From Paenibacillus albiflavus (GTDB lineage Bacteria > Bacillota > Bacilli > Paenibacillales > NBRC-103111), in NCBI RefSeq assembly GCF_004344915.1, contig NZ_SKFG01000031.1, forward strand, positions 1-64,000: a stretch of 64,000 bases of DNA. The letters run 5' to 3'. The number at the start of each line of letters is the position of its first letter. Positions within the stretch are counted from its first letter, which is position 1. Positions 8,327 through 16,739 of this stretch are shown here, in pieces. The notes below the pieces were generated by a model. It did no database searches, was not told where the DNA came from, and was given only the letters and a program-made list of their open reading frames with translations. Both the position numbers and the translations under genes were made by a program.

Positions 8327-9178
8327 ATGTCACAAGCTTATTATGAGGTCGCAATTAATCCGATTCCGAGCAAAGGCGAATATATGATTCTATTTAGCGG
8401 TGAATCGCAGACAGAACCCAATCATCTTGTTGGTCCTTCCGTTCATGACTATCATTTAATTCATGTCGTGATTAGCGGTAAAGGCAGGTTTCGGATTCGT
8501 GGTAAGCAATATGAGCTTAGCGGGGGGGATAGCTTTATTATTTTTCCTGGCGAGCTATTTGAGTATGAGTCGGATTCTACTGAACCTTGGTTTTATCGCT
8601 GGTTTGCGACGAAGGGGCAGCAGATGGATGCGGCTTTAAGCATTATGGGCATTTCCGCCAGCTATCCGATTATTTGTACTTCTGATTGTGAACATATTTC
8701 TTCTCTTGTACGCGATATTACACAAGCATTAAGATCAGGAAACAGCAGTTGTGACATGCTTGCGAATGGTTATTTAAGACTGCTATTAGGTGCGTATATG
8801 CAGTATACCGAAGTGAATGTTCAAGTTGAGAAGGAGCCGCTAAGCGATATTGAATACCAGATTGAGCAAGGAATTCGTTTCTTAACCTTGCAATACACGC
8901 AGCCTATTTCTATTGAAAGGTTAGCACGTTCCGTAGGGTATCATCGTACGTATTATTCCAAAATGTTTAAGAAGCACACAGGCTTATCCCCGATGAATTT
9001 TTTGCTCAAAATTCGAATGGAACGCGCAAAATTGTTAATGGGCAGTCGTTTAACGATTGAGCAGATTTCTTCCTCTGTTGGTTTTGCAGACTCGCTTTAT
9101 TTTTCGAAGCAATACAGAAAATGGTATGGCATGAGTCCGAGTGAATATCGCAGTAAGATGAAGAACAATCCTGATTAG
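8327..9178 (+). CDS. AraC-family transcriptional regulator, divergent to melA
   Basis: Regulator of 283 residues with an N-terminal cupin-like sugar-sensing domain (about residues 25-150; GKGRFRIRGKQYELSGGD is typical) and a C-terminal double helix-turn-helix of the AraC/XylS type, including SVGFADSLYFSKQYRKWYG near the end. The ATG at 8327 has GGAGG 8 nt upstream; a TTG 15 bases earlier overlaps the ribosome site and is rejected. The position opposite melA suggests it activates that gene in response to an alpha-galactoside. The operator was not identified. Confidence 0.92.
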   Translation: MSQAYYEVAINPIPSKGEYMILFSGESQTEPNHLVGPSVHDYHLIHVVISGKGRFRIRGKQYELSGGDSFIIFPGELFEYESDSTEPWFYRWFATKGQQMDAALSIMGISASYPIICTSDCEHISSLVRDITQALRSGNSSCDMLANGYLRLLLGAYMQYTEVNVQVEKEPLSDIEYQIEQGIRFLTLQYTQPISIERLARSVGYHRTYYSKMFKKHTGLSPMNFLLKIRMERAKLLMGSRLTIEQISSSVGFADSLYFSKQYRKWYGMSPSEYRSKMKNNPD

Positions 9179-9340
9179 AATGGATGAAATTACAAGCTGG
9201 AAATCGGATGATTTGTGAAAAACATTACATACTTGAAAGATGCTGCAGTGCATAGTTACACAGGGGAGCAAGAATCGAATCCGCTTTGAACGGTGGAACG
9301 GTTTCTCAAATCCTACTTGTAACATGGAGGGAGCTGCAAC

Positions 9341-10042
9341 GTGTCTATCATTATTTCAAACGAAGAAATAGCTAAGGATATTTATCTCATGACCATAGAA
9401 GGTGAATATCAAGGAAAGATGGGCCAATTTTACATGCTCCGTTCATGGAATCGTTATCCTGTTCTTTCACGTCCGATTAGTATTCACAATATCGATAATG
9501 GATCGATTCAATTTCTGTACAAGGTGTTCGGTGAAGGTACTCGCATGTTTGCGGAACTGAAAAGCGGCGATTCCATTGGACTTGAGGGACCATTTGGCAA
9601 TGGATTTCCTGAACCAGAAGGCAAGGTTGCCATGGTTGGCGGGGGAATCGGTATTGCGCCGTTCTACTTCGCGGCTAAACATATTCCTGAGGCAGATGTT
9701 TACTTAGGATTTGGTCAGGAAGCGTATTTAGTGGATGAATTTAAACAAGTTGCTCGTCAGGTTGTTACGAATGTAGGGCGAAGCATCATTGAAGATATAG
9801 AGCCTGATCAGTACGACATGGTTTATGTGTGCGGACCTCACGGAATGATGCATGCGGTCGCAGATAAAGCGAAGCATTCTTCCGCGAAGGTGTACGTATC
9901 GCTTGAGAAACGAATGGCATGCGGAATTGGGGCATGTCTTGTGTGCAGTGTAATCTGCCATGAAGGTAATAAGCGTGCATGTGTTGACGGTCCTGTATTT
10001 CTAGCGGAGGAGGTTAACTTTGATGCAGAGAATGGCTTGTAA
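9341..10042 (+). CDS. pyrK: dihydroorotate dehydrogenase B, electron transfer subunit
   Basis: Iron-sulfur flavoprotein subunit (233 residues) that passes electrons from PyrD to NAD in pyrimidine synthesis. The FAD-binding front part contains SRPISIHN, the NAD-binding part has [12 protein letters not shown], and the C-terminal 2Fe-2S cluster cysteines are in [13 protein letters not shown] plus [12 protein letters not shown] start with GGAGGG 9 nt upstream. It overlaps pyrD by 20 bp, so translation is probably coupled. No other pyr gene is adjacent, unlike the large Bacillus pyr operon, and no PyrR-type leader was recognised upstream. Confidence 0.95.
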   Translation: MSIIISNEEIAKDIYLMTIEGEYQGKMGQFYMLRSWNRYPVLSRPISIHNIDNGSIQFLYKVFGEGTRMFAELKSGDSIGLEGPFGNGFPEPEGKVAMVGGGIGIAPFYFAAKHIPEADVYLGFGQEAYLVDEFKQVARQVVTNVGRSIIEDIEPDQYDMVYVCGPHGMMHAVADKAKHSSAKVYVSLEKRMACGIGACLVCSVICHEGNKRACVDGPVFLAEEVNFDAENGL

Positions 10043-10955
10043 GATTGCTGGGGTTCATTTTAACAATCCGGTTGTCATGGCTTCGGGAACATTCGGATTT
10101 GGCAAAGAATACGCTCAATTTTATGATATTAACAAGCTCGGCGGTATTTCTGGCAAAGGATTAACGCTTCAGCCTAAAGCGGGCAACCGCGGGATTCGGA
10201 TCTGGGAGACACCATCAGGGATGATGAATAGTGTTGGCTTGGAGAATCCAGGCATTGAGATGTTTTTGGAAGAAGAAATGAACTTCTGGGAAACGATTGA
10301 ACCTGCCAAGATTGTGAATCTGGGTGGAGGATCAATTGAAGATTATGTGCAAGGTGCTAGGCTCATTACGGAAGATACCTACAAGCGGAGAGAACAAGGC
10401 TTGCATGGTGTTGATTTGATTGAGCTTAATATATCTTGTCCGAATGTTAAGCAAGGCGGCATTGCTTATGGAATCAAAACTGAAATAGCTCGGGAGGTTA
10501 TACGCGAGGTTCGCAAAGCTACGACTCTTCCGCTTGCGATCAAGCTGTCACCTAATGCAGAGAATATTGTAGAGATGGCTGTTATGTGTGAAGAAGAAGG
10601 TGCAGATGCAGTATCTCTCGTCAATACCTTCTCCGCCATGAAAATAGACATTAAGCGTAGGCGAAGCGTGTTTGATAATGGTTATGCAGGTCTATCTGGT
10701 CCAGCAATTAAGCCAATTGCGCTGCGCATGGTACATCAAGTTGCAAAGCATGCGCAAATCCCGATTATGGGGATGGGTGGCATTGCAAGTAGCGAAGATG
10801 CGATTGAGTTCATTATGGCAGGTGCTTCCGTTATCCAGATCGGTACTTATAACTTTATGAATCTTCGTGCGGGGGAAGAAATTATTGCGGGAATCGAAGC
10901 TTTTATGGAACAGGAGAATATTCAGAGTCTGGACGAAATTAGAGGCATTGTCTAA
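10023..10955 (+). CDS. pyrD: dihydroorotate dehydrogenase B, catalytic subunit
   Basis: FMN-containing TIM-barrel enzyme (310 residues) that oxidises dihydroorotate to orotate, the fourth step of UMP synthesis. Characteristic sequences are [13 protein letters not shown] near the N-terminus, the active-site region [13 protein letters not shown] with the class 1B catalytic Cys, [11 protein letters not shown] and the FMN phosphate site GMGGI plus GASVIQIGT. The ATG at 10023 has AGGAGG 9 nt upstream; a TTG just before it is also possible. It works as a complex with PyrK, whose gene overlaps it. Confidence 0.96.
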   Translation: MQRMACKIAGVHFNNPVVMASGTFGFGKEYAQFYDINKLGGISGKGLTLQPKAGNRGIRIWETPSGMMNSVGLENPGIEMFLEEEMNFWETIEPAKIVNLGGGSIEDYVQGARLITEDTYKRREQGLHGVDLIELNISCPNVKQGGIAYGIKTEIAREVIREVRKATTLPLAIKLSPNAENIVEMAVMCEEEGADAVSLVNTFSAMKIDIKRRRSVFDNGYAGLSGPAIKPIALRMVHQVAKHAQIPIMGMGGIASSEDAIEFIMAGASVIQIGTYNFMNLRAGEEIIAGIEAFMEQENIQSLDEIRGIV

Positions 10956-10969
10956 CAGTAGCCGTATGC

Positions 10970-10998
10970 TTGTTGAATAGGCAAGGATGTTCTACAAT
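10970..10998 (+). promoter_or_regulatory. putative sigma-A promoter for the 86-residue protein gene
   Basis: TTGTTG (10970-10975) and TACAAT (10993-10998) are separated by 17 bp and lie about 35 bp before the start codon. Confidence 0.6.
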
Positions 10999-11033
10999 AG
11001 AGGGAAACTAATGTGAGATGAATAGGTGATCGA

Positions 11034-11294
11034 ATGACAATCCAAATTATTGATACGACAGTTTCACACTCTAAGGAAGACGGCTACATCGGACATGTTG
11101 TGTTCCAATATGCTGACCATACAGCCAAGTATGAAATTACGCTTCAAAGCAAAAACAAGAAAGAATGGAATTACAGCTTGAACTTTGCGCTTGAGTCCGG
11201 TAAGGAAGAGGACATCCTGTTCGTTGATGAACAGCTTGAAGAGGACGACGAATTGTTTGACTATCTGGTAGATGCAGTTGTCAGCAAATTATAA
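11034..11294 (+). CDS. small conserved-looking hypothetical protein
   Basis: Soluble acidic protein of 86 residues with no recognised domain. The C-terminal third is very rich in Asp and Glu (EEDILFVDEQLEEDDELFD). It has its own promoter-like sequence, a fair ribosome site (AGGTGAT) and a terminator, so it seems to be a genuine single-gene unit. There are no membrane segments or Cys motifs. The function is unknown; proteins like this are found next to metabolic genes in Paenibacillus, but I cannot name a family. Confidence 0.75.
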   Translation: MTIQIIDTTVSHSKEDGYIGHVVFQYADHTAKYEITLQSKNKKEWNYSLNFALESGKEEDILFVDEQLEEDDELFDYLVDAVVSKL

Positions 11295-11308
11295 AATGTG
11301 GATGAAGT

Positions 11309-11337
11309 GGTCGAGCCATAGGGCTCGGTCGCTTTTT
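11309..11337 (+). terminator. Rho-independent terminator
   Basis: A 9-bp stem, GGTCGAGCC with GGCTCGGTC (two G-U pairs), has a 4-nt loop and is followed by GCTTTTTA. Confidence 0.88.
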
Positions 11338-11445
11338 ATTCGATTTATGTTTGGAATCGCTTACAGAGTATATTTACCTTATTATCCAAATAGTGTATTG
11401 TTATAAATAATCTGAATTTTCTAATTATAAAAAGGTGGCGAGTCT

Positions 11446-12246
11446 ATGAAAAGAATATGGAGCATGGCAATTGTCATTTGTTTGGTACTAGTCGTTGCTG
11501 CATGCGGGAACACAGATAAGCAAGCTAGCGGAGGATCGGCCAAGAAATACAAATTTGGTACTGATGCGACTTGGGCACCGCAGGAGTATATGGAGAACGG
11601 TAAAATTGTAGGCTTTGACGTTGATTTCCTCGAAGCTGTTATGAAAGAAGCAAAGCTGGATTATGAATTAAGCAATGTGGAGTGGAATTCATTCCTAGCA
11701 GAAGTTCAAGAAGGCAAGAAGCTTGATGGGGGGATTTCTTCCGTTACGATCAATGATGAGCGAATTAAATCCTATGATTTCTCCATTCCTTATTTCGAAT
11801 CGACTAACATGATTATCACTAAGCAAGATGGCATCAAGACCGCCCTGGATTTAAAAGATAAGAAGATTGGTGTACAGAATGCAACGACTGGGCAGACCGT
11901 AATAGAAGATCTTTTTGGAAAAGAATTAAAGGGTTTGAATAAGTATGAGAACATCACCATGGCGTTCATGGAGCTGGATAATGGAGGAATAGACGCTGTT
12001 GTCGCAGATAACATGATCGTTAATGAATATTTGAAGAACAACCCTAACAAGCAATATAAGGCGCTTTATGATAAGACGAACTTTGCATCCGAATTCTATG
12101 GCATCTTGTTACCGAAGGGTAGTGAGCTGAAGGCGAAGCTTGACCCAGCAGTTAAGGCCGTACTTGAGAATGGAAAATACGCTGAGATTTATAAAAAATG
12201 GTACGGCAGTGAACCAGATGTGAAGGTTCTGCTAGATAAGAAATAA
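11446..12246 (+). CDS. amino-acid ABC transporter substrate-binding lipoprotein
   Basis: Extracytoplasmic lipoprotein of 266 residues. The signal peptide ends in the lipobox VVAAC with Cys20. The rest is a type 3 periplasmic-binding domain (SBP_bac_3) with the family signatures GFDVDFLEAVMKEA and ERIKSYDFSIPYF and a hinge-region IGVQNATTGQTV. It delivers a polar or basic amino acid to the permease encoded 12 bp downstream. The exact substrate cannot be read from sequence; the relatives known to me bind arginine, glutamine or cystine. Confidence 0.92.
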   Translation: MKRIWSMAIVICLVLVVAACGNTDKQASGGSAKKYKFGTDATWAPQEYMENGKIVGFDVDFLEAVMKEAKLDYELSNVEWNSFLAEVQEGKKLDGGISSVTINDERIKSYDFSIPYFESTNMIITKQDGIKTALDLKDKKIGVQNATTGQTVIEDLFGKELKGLNKYENITMAFMELDNGGIDAVVADNMIVNEYLKNNPNKQYKALYDKTNFASEFYGILLPKGSELKAKLDPAVKAVLENGKYAEIYKKWYGSEPDVKVLLDKK

Positions 12247-12258
12247 GGGGTCTCTATT

Positions 12259-12915
12259 ATGGATATCAGATGGGACATCATTGAGACTTACGCCCCTTTC
12301 TTCTTACAAGGAACGCTGCTGACAATTGGGATTTGTCTTGCTTCTATTTTCTTTGGAACGATATTGGGTCTTGGTATTGGCCTTGGCAGAATGTCGAAGC
12401 ATAAGATTATTCGTACTCCATTTACAGTGTATGTTGATATTATTCGAGGGACTCCTTTACTTGTTCTAATCATGATTGTTCATTTTGGTATCTCAACACC
12501 TGTTTTTGGAATTTCGAATGGAATTTTTTCAGCTATTCTTTCTTTATCCCTTAACTCAGCAGCGTATTGTGCAGAGATTTTTAGAGCAGGTGTACAATCC
12601 ATTGATCGAGGTCAGATGGAAGCTGCCCGCTCACTTGGTCTAAGTCATTATAAAGCGATGAGATTTGTTATATTACCGCAAGCGATTAAGCGGATGATTC
12701 CTCCTTTTGTCAATGAATTTATCGTCCTTATTAAAGATTCATCCCTTGCTTCAATAGTGGCGGCGAAGGAGCTTATGTATTGGGCAAAGGCTGCACAAGG
12801 ACAGTACTTGCGCGTATGGGAATCTTATTTGACTATCGCCATCATTTATCTGATTTTGACACTTACTTTAAGCAAGGTACTGAATCGGCTCGAAAGGAAG
12901 TATCGAACAGAATGA
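12259..12915 (+). CDS. amino-acid ABC transporter permease
   Basis: Membrane permease of the His/Glu/Gln/Arg transporter family (218 residues), with about five transmembrane segments and the conserved EAA loop [22 protein letters not shown] that docks the ATPase. It probably forms a homodimer, because only one permease gene is present. It follows the binding protein gene closely, and its stop overlaps the start of the ATPase gene in an ATGA arrangement. Confidence 0.94.
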   Translation: MDIRWDIIETYAPFFLQGTLLTIGICLASIFFGTILGLGIGLGRMSKHKIIRTPFTVYVDIIRGTPLLVLIMIVHFGISTPVFGISNGIFSAILSLSLNSAAYCAEIFRAGVQSIDRGQMEAARSLGLSHYKAMRFVILPQAIKRMIPPFVNEFIVLIKDSSLASIVAAKELMYWAKAAQGQYLRVWESYLTIAIIYLILTLTLSKVLNRLERKYRTE

Positions 12916-13634
12916 TCCGAATGACGAATCTGAAGAAGTCTTATGGGGAGACGGAAGTGATCAAAGGCGTCAGCCTGCATGTGCATCATAAAGAAGTTGT
13001 TGTGATCATCGGTCCGTCTGGTTCGGGGAAATCCACTTTACTGCGATGCATGAATCTGCTGGAATCTTATAACGAGGGTGAAATAGAGATTGAAGGCGTC
13101 CGTTTAACGGATAAACAAACCGATATTAATCTGGTTCGCAGGGAAGTGGGCATGGTATTCCAAAGGTTCAATCTCTTCCCGCATTTATCTGTTCTTCGGA
13201 ATATTACACTTGCCCCTATGCAAGTACGGAAGCTAGATGAGACAGCAGCTAAGACGAAAGCGTATGAGCTACTAGAGAAAGTCGGCTTATCTGAAAAAGC
13301 GGATGTATATCCGCCATCTTTATCAGGTGGGCAGGCTCAGCGTGTTGCGATCGCTCGCGCGCTTGCGATGCAGCCGAAGATCATGCTGTTCGATGAACCG
13401 ACCGCATCGCTTGATCCCGAAATGGTTGGCGAGGTTATTACAGTTATGAAGCAGCTTGCCCATGAAGGCATGACGATGGTCGTCGTTACGCATGAAATCG
13501 GCTTTGCGCGTGAAGTCGCTGATCGCGTTATTTTCATCGATGGCGGCTATATCGTCGAAGAGGGCAAGCCCAAGGAAATTTTCGATAATCCAAAGCATGA
13601 GCGAACGAAATCATTCTTATCGAAGGTTTTGTAG
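12912..13634 (+). CDS. amino-acid ABC transporter ATP-binding protein
   Basis: ABC ATPase of 240 residues that energises the importer encoded just upstream. Walker A is GPSGSGKST, the signature is [15 protein letters not shown] and Walker B is [14 protein letters not shown], followed by the switch His in [18 protein letters not shown]; these residues are typical of the GlnQ/HisP group. The ATG at 12912 overlaps the permease stop by three bases, which suggests translational coupling. A terminator follows 43 bp after the stop, closing a three-gene operon. Confidence 0.95.
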   Translation: MIRMTNLKKSYGETEVIKGVSLHVHHKEVVVIIGPSGSGKSTLLRCMNLLESYNEGEIEIEGVRLTDKQTDINLVRREVGMVFQRFNLFPHLSVLRNITLAPMQVRKLDETAAKTKAYELLEKVGLSEKADVYPPSLSGGQAQRVAIARALAMQPKIMLFDEPTASLDPEMVGEVITVMKQLAHEGMTMVVVTHEIGFAREVADRVIFIDGGYIVEEGKPKEIFDNPKHERTKSFLSKVL

Positions 13635-13677
13635 GGGGAATCTAAGGGGTATTTTTCTGATCATAGCCATATGTTTT

Positions 13678-13701
13678 GGACCGCATGCAGCGGTCCTTTT
13701 T
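13678..13701 (+). terminator. Rho-independent terminator of the amino-acid ABC operon
   Basis: A perfect 7-bp stem GGACCGC / GCGGTCC with a 5-nt loop is followed by TTTTTCTTT. Confidence 0.92.
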
Positions 13702-13715
13702 CTTTATGACAAACA

Positions 13716-14054
13716 CTACTTCGCACATGATCTTGCTATTTGCAAGATCTGATCAACTTTTTGCTTTAGCAAATCTTTGCTTTGGAGTCCCATTAGTTTT
13801 TCTATTACGTACCCATCCTTAAACAAAAGAATTGTAGGTGCACTCGTTACTTTGAACTCGGCAGCAAGCTCAGCTTCATCATCCATGTTCAAATGTGCAA
13901 TCATTGCCTTCCTGCCGATCTCTGTTGCTAGTTCATCAACGATAGGCATCTGTTTTTGGCAAGCGTCGCACGAGGGTGTATAGAAATTTACTAACGCTAC
14001 CCCATGATTAATTTGCTCGTTAAAAGAATGCTTATTTAAGGTAATTGTCGTCAT
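13716..14054 (-). CDS. thioredoxin-like protein with CDAC active site
   Basis: Thioredoxin-fold protein of 112 residues, likely cytoplasmic because there is no signal peptide. The redox motif is CDAC (in NFYTPSCDACQKQMPIV) rather than the canonical WCGPC, and the cis-proline loop TSAPT and FKDG follow at the expected distance. It may reduce a specific partner or serve as a low-potential variant; the partner is unknown. The start has AGGAGG upstream. It is 52 bp downstream of the methyltransferase gene on the same strand and may be co-transcribed. Confidence 0.88.
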   Translation of the reverse strand: MTTITLNKHSFNEQINHGVALVNFYTPSCDACQKQMPIVDELATEIGRKAMIAHLNMDDEAELAAEFKVTSAPTILLFKDGYVIEKLMGLQSKDLLKQKVDQILQIARSCAK

Positions 14055-14106
14055 GTGTGTACCTCCTAGGGAGTCGCCTCTTCATGCTTGATTATGGCAT
14101 CAAATT

Positions 14107-14880
14107 CTAGCTGCTTACCTTCTTACAAATATAAATCATACTGTAGCTGTCATTGTCAATTGGTGTTTCGTCCCAATTTTTGTAAATTGAGATGATTGCA
14201 AATCCGTTGTATTGTAGGATGCGCTCCATCTCTTGCGGGTAAACATATCGGAGACTAATATGTGTCTTGTTTTCCTTGACCAGTTGCTTGTGTTCATCGA
14301 TATACTTGCGGATCGTTGTATAATGTTGAATTTGACGAAGTGCATCGTACTCGCTGATTGTATAGACATCCACTTGGTGATGAGTTATTGGGTCCTGATA
14401 AGTTCTCCAATAGCTCTCTGTGGTTGGCTGCAAGAGCTCCTCCGCGCTTGGAAATCGGGTATCAAATATAAAAATGCCTTCTTCATTCATATGCTGATGA
14501 ATCGAAGTGAGTAGGGCATTCTGGGATTCATTCGTATGAAAATGCTGAAAGGAGTTGCCAACCATATAGACAAAAGAACTCTTTGCAGGAAGATCCAGCT
14601 TTGTGCAATCTTGCTGTTTCCAATCGATGGCTAGATCTAGTTTGTCTGATTTGACCTTCGCTTGGTCTAGCATACCTTGGTGAAGATCAACTCCGACAGT
14701 TGGCCGTCCTAAGCGTGCTAACGGGATTGTAGCTCTGCCAGTTCCACAAGCTATATCCAGGATTGGACCCGTTGTCTGCTGTGCCCATTTGATTAATAGA
14801 GGGATGTCAGATTGGTGAGGATCATTCTCGGTATCGTATAGAATCGGATCATCGTATTCTTCTAAATTATCGTTAAACAA
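14107..14880 (-). CDS. class I SAM-dependent methyltransferase
   Basis: Protein of 257 residues with a Rossmann-like methyltransferase fold. SAM-binding motif I is LDIACGTGRATIPLA, followed by the acidic residue in VGVDLHQGML, and the post-motif region has VYMVGNSFQHF. The start is TTG at 14880, supported by GGAGG about 10 nt upstream. The substrate is unknown; similar proteins methylate small molecules or tRNA. It lies between a terminator after aspA and the thioredoxin-like gene. Confidence 0.85.
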   Translation of the reverse strand: MFNDNLEEYDDPILYDTENDPHQSDIPLLIKWAQQTTGPILDIACGTGRATIPLARLGRPTVGVDLHQGMLDQAKVKSDKLDLAIDWKQQDCTKLDLPAKSSFVYMVGNSFQHFHTNESQNALLTSIHQHMNEEGIFIFDTRFPSAEELLQPTTESYWRTYQDPITHHQVDVYTISEYDALRQIQHYTTIRKYIDEHKQLVKENKTHISLRYVYPQEMERILQYNGFAIISIYKNWDETPIDNDSYSMIYICKKVSS

Positions 14881-14901
14881 GTTGGTTGTACCTCCTATAA
14901 A

Positions 14902-14938
14902 TAAACAAAGTGATGGCTCCTAAATAGGAACCATCACT
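14902..14938 (-). terminator. terminator of aspA
   Basis: The stem AGTGATGGcTCCT / AGGAaCCATCACT (14909-14938) is followed on the minus strand by TTTGTTTA. It lies between aspA and the methyltransferase gene; the imperfect T-tract may allow some read-through. Confidence 0.75.
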
Positions 14939-14957
14939 AATAATGTAGTGATCACGC

Positions 14958-16382
14958 TTATTGTGAAGCTAAAAGTTGCGCACCAGCAATTCCAGGCTTG
15001 GTCATTTCGAACGGATCAAGAATAATATTGAGTTCTTCTTCGGTTAGAACGTTATAGAGCAGACATAGCTCGCGCAATGATTTGCCTGATACAATCGCTT
15101 CACGAGCAATTCGTGCAGACACCTCATAACCCAAATGTGGATTAAGCGCAGTCATGATGCCGACACTCTTCTCAACATATTGCTTGCAAATTTCAATATT
15201 CGCTTCAATACCTTCTATACAGTAGGTTCTGAATACCTTAAAGACTTGATTCATCATGCTGAGTGATTGCAACAAGTTGAACACGAGCACAGGTTCCATC
15301 ACATTAAGTTCTAATTGACCCGCTTCCGATGCGAGACAGATCGTGTGGTCGTTGCCGATAACTTGGAATGCCACCTGATTAACGACTTCACACATAACGG
15401 GATTCACTTTACCAGGCATAATTGAAGATCCAGGCTGTCTAGCTGGCAGTGAAATTTCGGCAAGCCCTGCACGTGGTCCAGAGGCCATGAGACGAAGATC
15501 ATTAGCCACTTTGGACATGTTGATCATACAGATCTTAAGTGCCGCAGATACCTCCGTATATGCATCTGTGTTCTGTGTAGCATCAATGAGATGCTCAGCA
15601 GATTGAAGTGGGAATCCGCTATTCTCTGCTAATAGTTCAGCACATTTTGCAATGTAGCGTGGATCAGCGTTAAGACCTGTCCCAACCGCAGTCGCACCCA
15701 TATTTACTTCATATAAATGTTCCTTCGTTTTCTCTACACGCTTGATGTCTCTGCCTAGCACCTTGCTATAAGCGGCAAATTCTTGACCGAGTCGAATAGG
15801 CACTGCGTCCTGCAAGTGTGTGCGCCCCATTTTGATAACGCTGTCAAATTCAGATGCCTTGGTCTCAAATGTTTCTTTTAATTGCTTCATGGTTATTAAT
15901 AATTGATCGATCATTGAAAGTGTTGCGATATGAATAGCTGTTGGAAAAGCATCATTTGTTGATTGTGCCATATTCACATGTGTATTAGGGCTTAATTTAA
16001 AATAATCGCCTTTGGTTTCACCCAACAGTTCTAATGCGCGATTGGCAATCACTTCGTTCGTATTCATATTGATGGAAGTGCCTGCACCGCCTTGAATGGG
16101 ATCGACAATAAATTGATCATGCCATTTACCTGCTATAATTTCTTCTGCTGCTGTAACAATTGCTTCACCAAGTTTGGTATTCAATTGCTTCACTTCCATA
16201 TTTGCGAGCGCAGCGGATTTCTTCACAATCGCCATAGCTTTGATGAGTTCTTCATGAATTCGATAACCTGTTATCGGAAAATTATCCACTGCACGCAAAG
16301 TTTGAATTCCATAATAGACATCGACTGGAACCTCTCGTGACCCTAGGAAATCTTTTTCAATCCGAACTTGTTCTTGTGACAT
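14958..16382 (-). CDS. aspA: aspartate ammonia-lyase
   Basis: Aspartase (474 residues) that converts L-aspartate to fumarate and ammonia. It belongs to the fumarase/aspartase superfamily: the signature loop GSSIMPGKVNP with its catalytic Ser is complete, and GRTHLQDAVPI, QSTNDAFPTA and GGAGTSINMNTNEVIANRA are all present. The ATG at 16382 is preferred over one 21 bases upstream because CAGGAGGC lies between them. The gene is single, with its own terminator. A cre-like sequence lies at 16505-16518, about 120 bp upstream, but it overlaps another element (16453-16518). Confidence 0.95.
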   Translation of the reverse strand: MSQEQVRIEKDFLGSREVPVDVYYGIQTLRAVDNFPITGYRIHEELIKAMAIVKKSAALANMEVKQLNTKLGEAIVTAAEEIIAGKWHDQFIVDPIQGGAGTSINMNTNEVIANRALELLGETKGDYFKLSPNTHVNMAQSTNDAFPTAIHIATLSMIDQLLITMKQLKETFETKASEFDSVIKMGRTHLQDAVPIRLGQEFAAYSKVLGRDIKRVEKTKEHLYEVNMGATAVGTGLNADPRYIAKCAELLAENSGFPLQSAEHLIDATQNTDAYTEVSAALKICMINMSKVANDLRLMASGPRAGLAEISLPARQPGSSIMPGKVNPVMCEVVNQVAFQVIGNDHTICLASEAGQLELNVMEPVLVFNLLQSLSMMNQVFKVFRTYCIEGIEANIEICKQYVEKSVGIMTALNPHLGYEVSARIAREAIVSGKSLRELCLLYNVLTEEELNIILDPFEMTKPGIAGAQLLASQ

Positions 16383-16452
16383 TGTAATAGCCTCCTGTTC
16401 CATAGAAGAAACCTAATTTGTGAATTGATGATATAGAGATTATACCTTGTGT

Positions 16453-16518
16453 CCCTAAATACTAGGGTTCACCTGAAGAAACCCATTCCGCCGCAGCAAT
16501 AGGGTGGAAACGGTTTCT
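16453..16518 (+). other. diverged third copy of an unrecognised two-hairpin element
   Basis: CCCTA (16453-16457) pairs with TAGGG (16463-16467), followed by TTCACCTGAAGAAACC. The second hairpin pairs AGAAACC (16477-16483) with GGTTTCT (16512-16518) and contains an inner stem CCGCC/GGTGG. The order, linker and inner bulge AAAC match the copies at 44184-44274 and 46419-46508, while the first stem has a different sequence that still pairs. It lies in the 357-bp gap between aspA and the eight-gene operon, 221 bp before the GTG of that operon. The rest of the gap is AT-rich with a small TATTCT/AGAATA hairpin. Function unknown. Confidence 0.5.
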
Positions 16519-16739
16519 ATCAACAGACTTAATTATATTCTTCTTTAGAATAATGTAAACCTTCTTTATTGGAAAATTGCCATAATTGAGTGAATGAGGA
16601 AGTAAATTATAAAAAATGATGAACGGTGCAGGGTTTTGTAAAGTAAGCTCGTCTATTAAATAAAAAAACGAATTATCAGAAACTATTTATTGGTAATTAA
16701 CGTTAATAATGTAGTAGGAATAGGAGAGGAGATTAACAA

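Noticed and set aside
9272-9320. possible T-box antiterminator (GGTGGAAC) upstream of pyrK
   Set aside because: There is no Stem I, specifier loop or terminator, and the downstream gene is not a tRNA synthetase or amino-acid gene.
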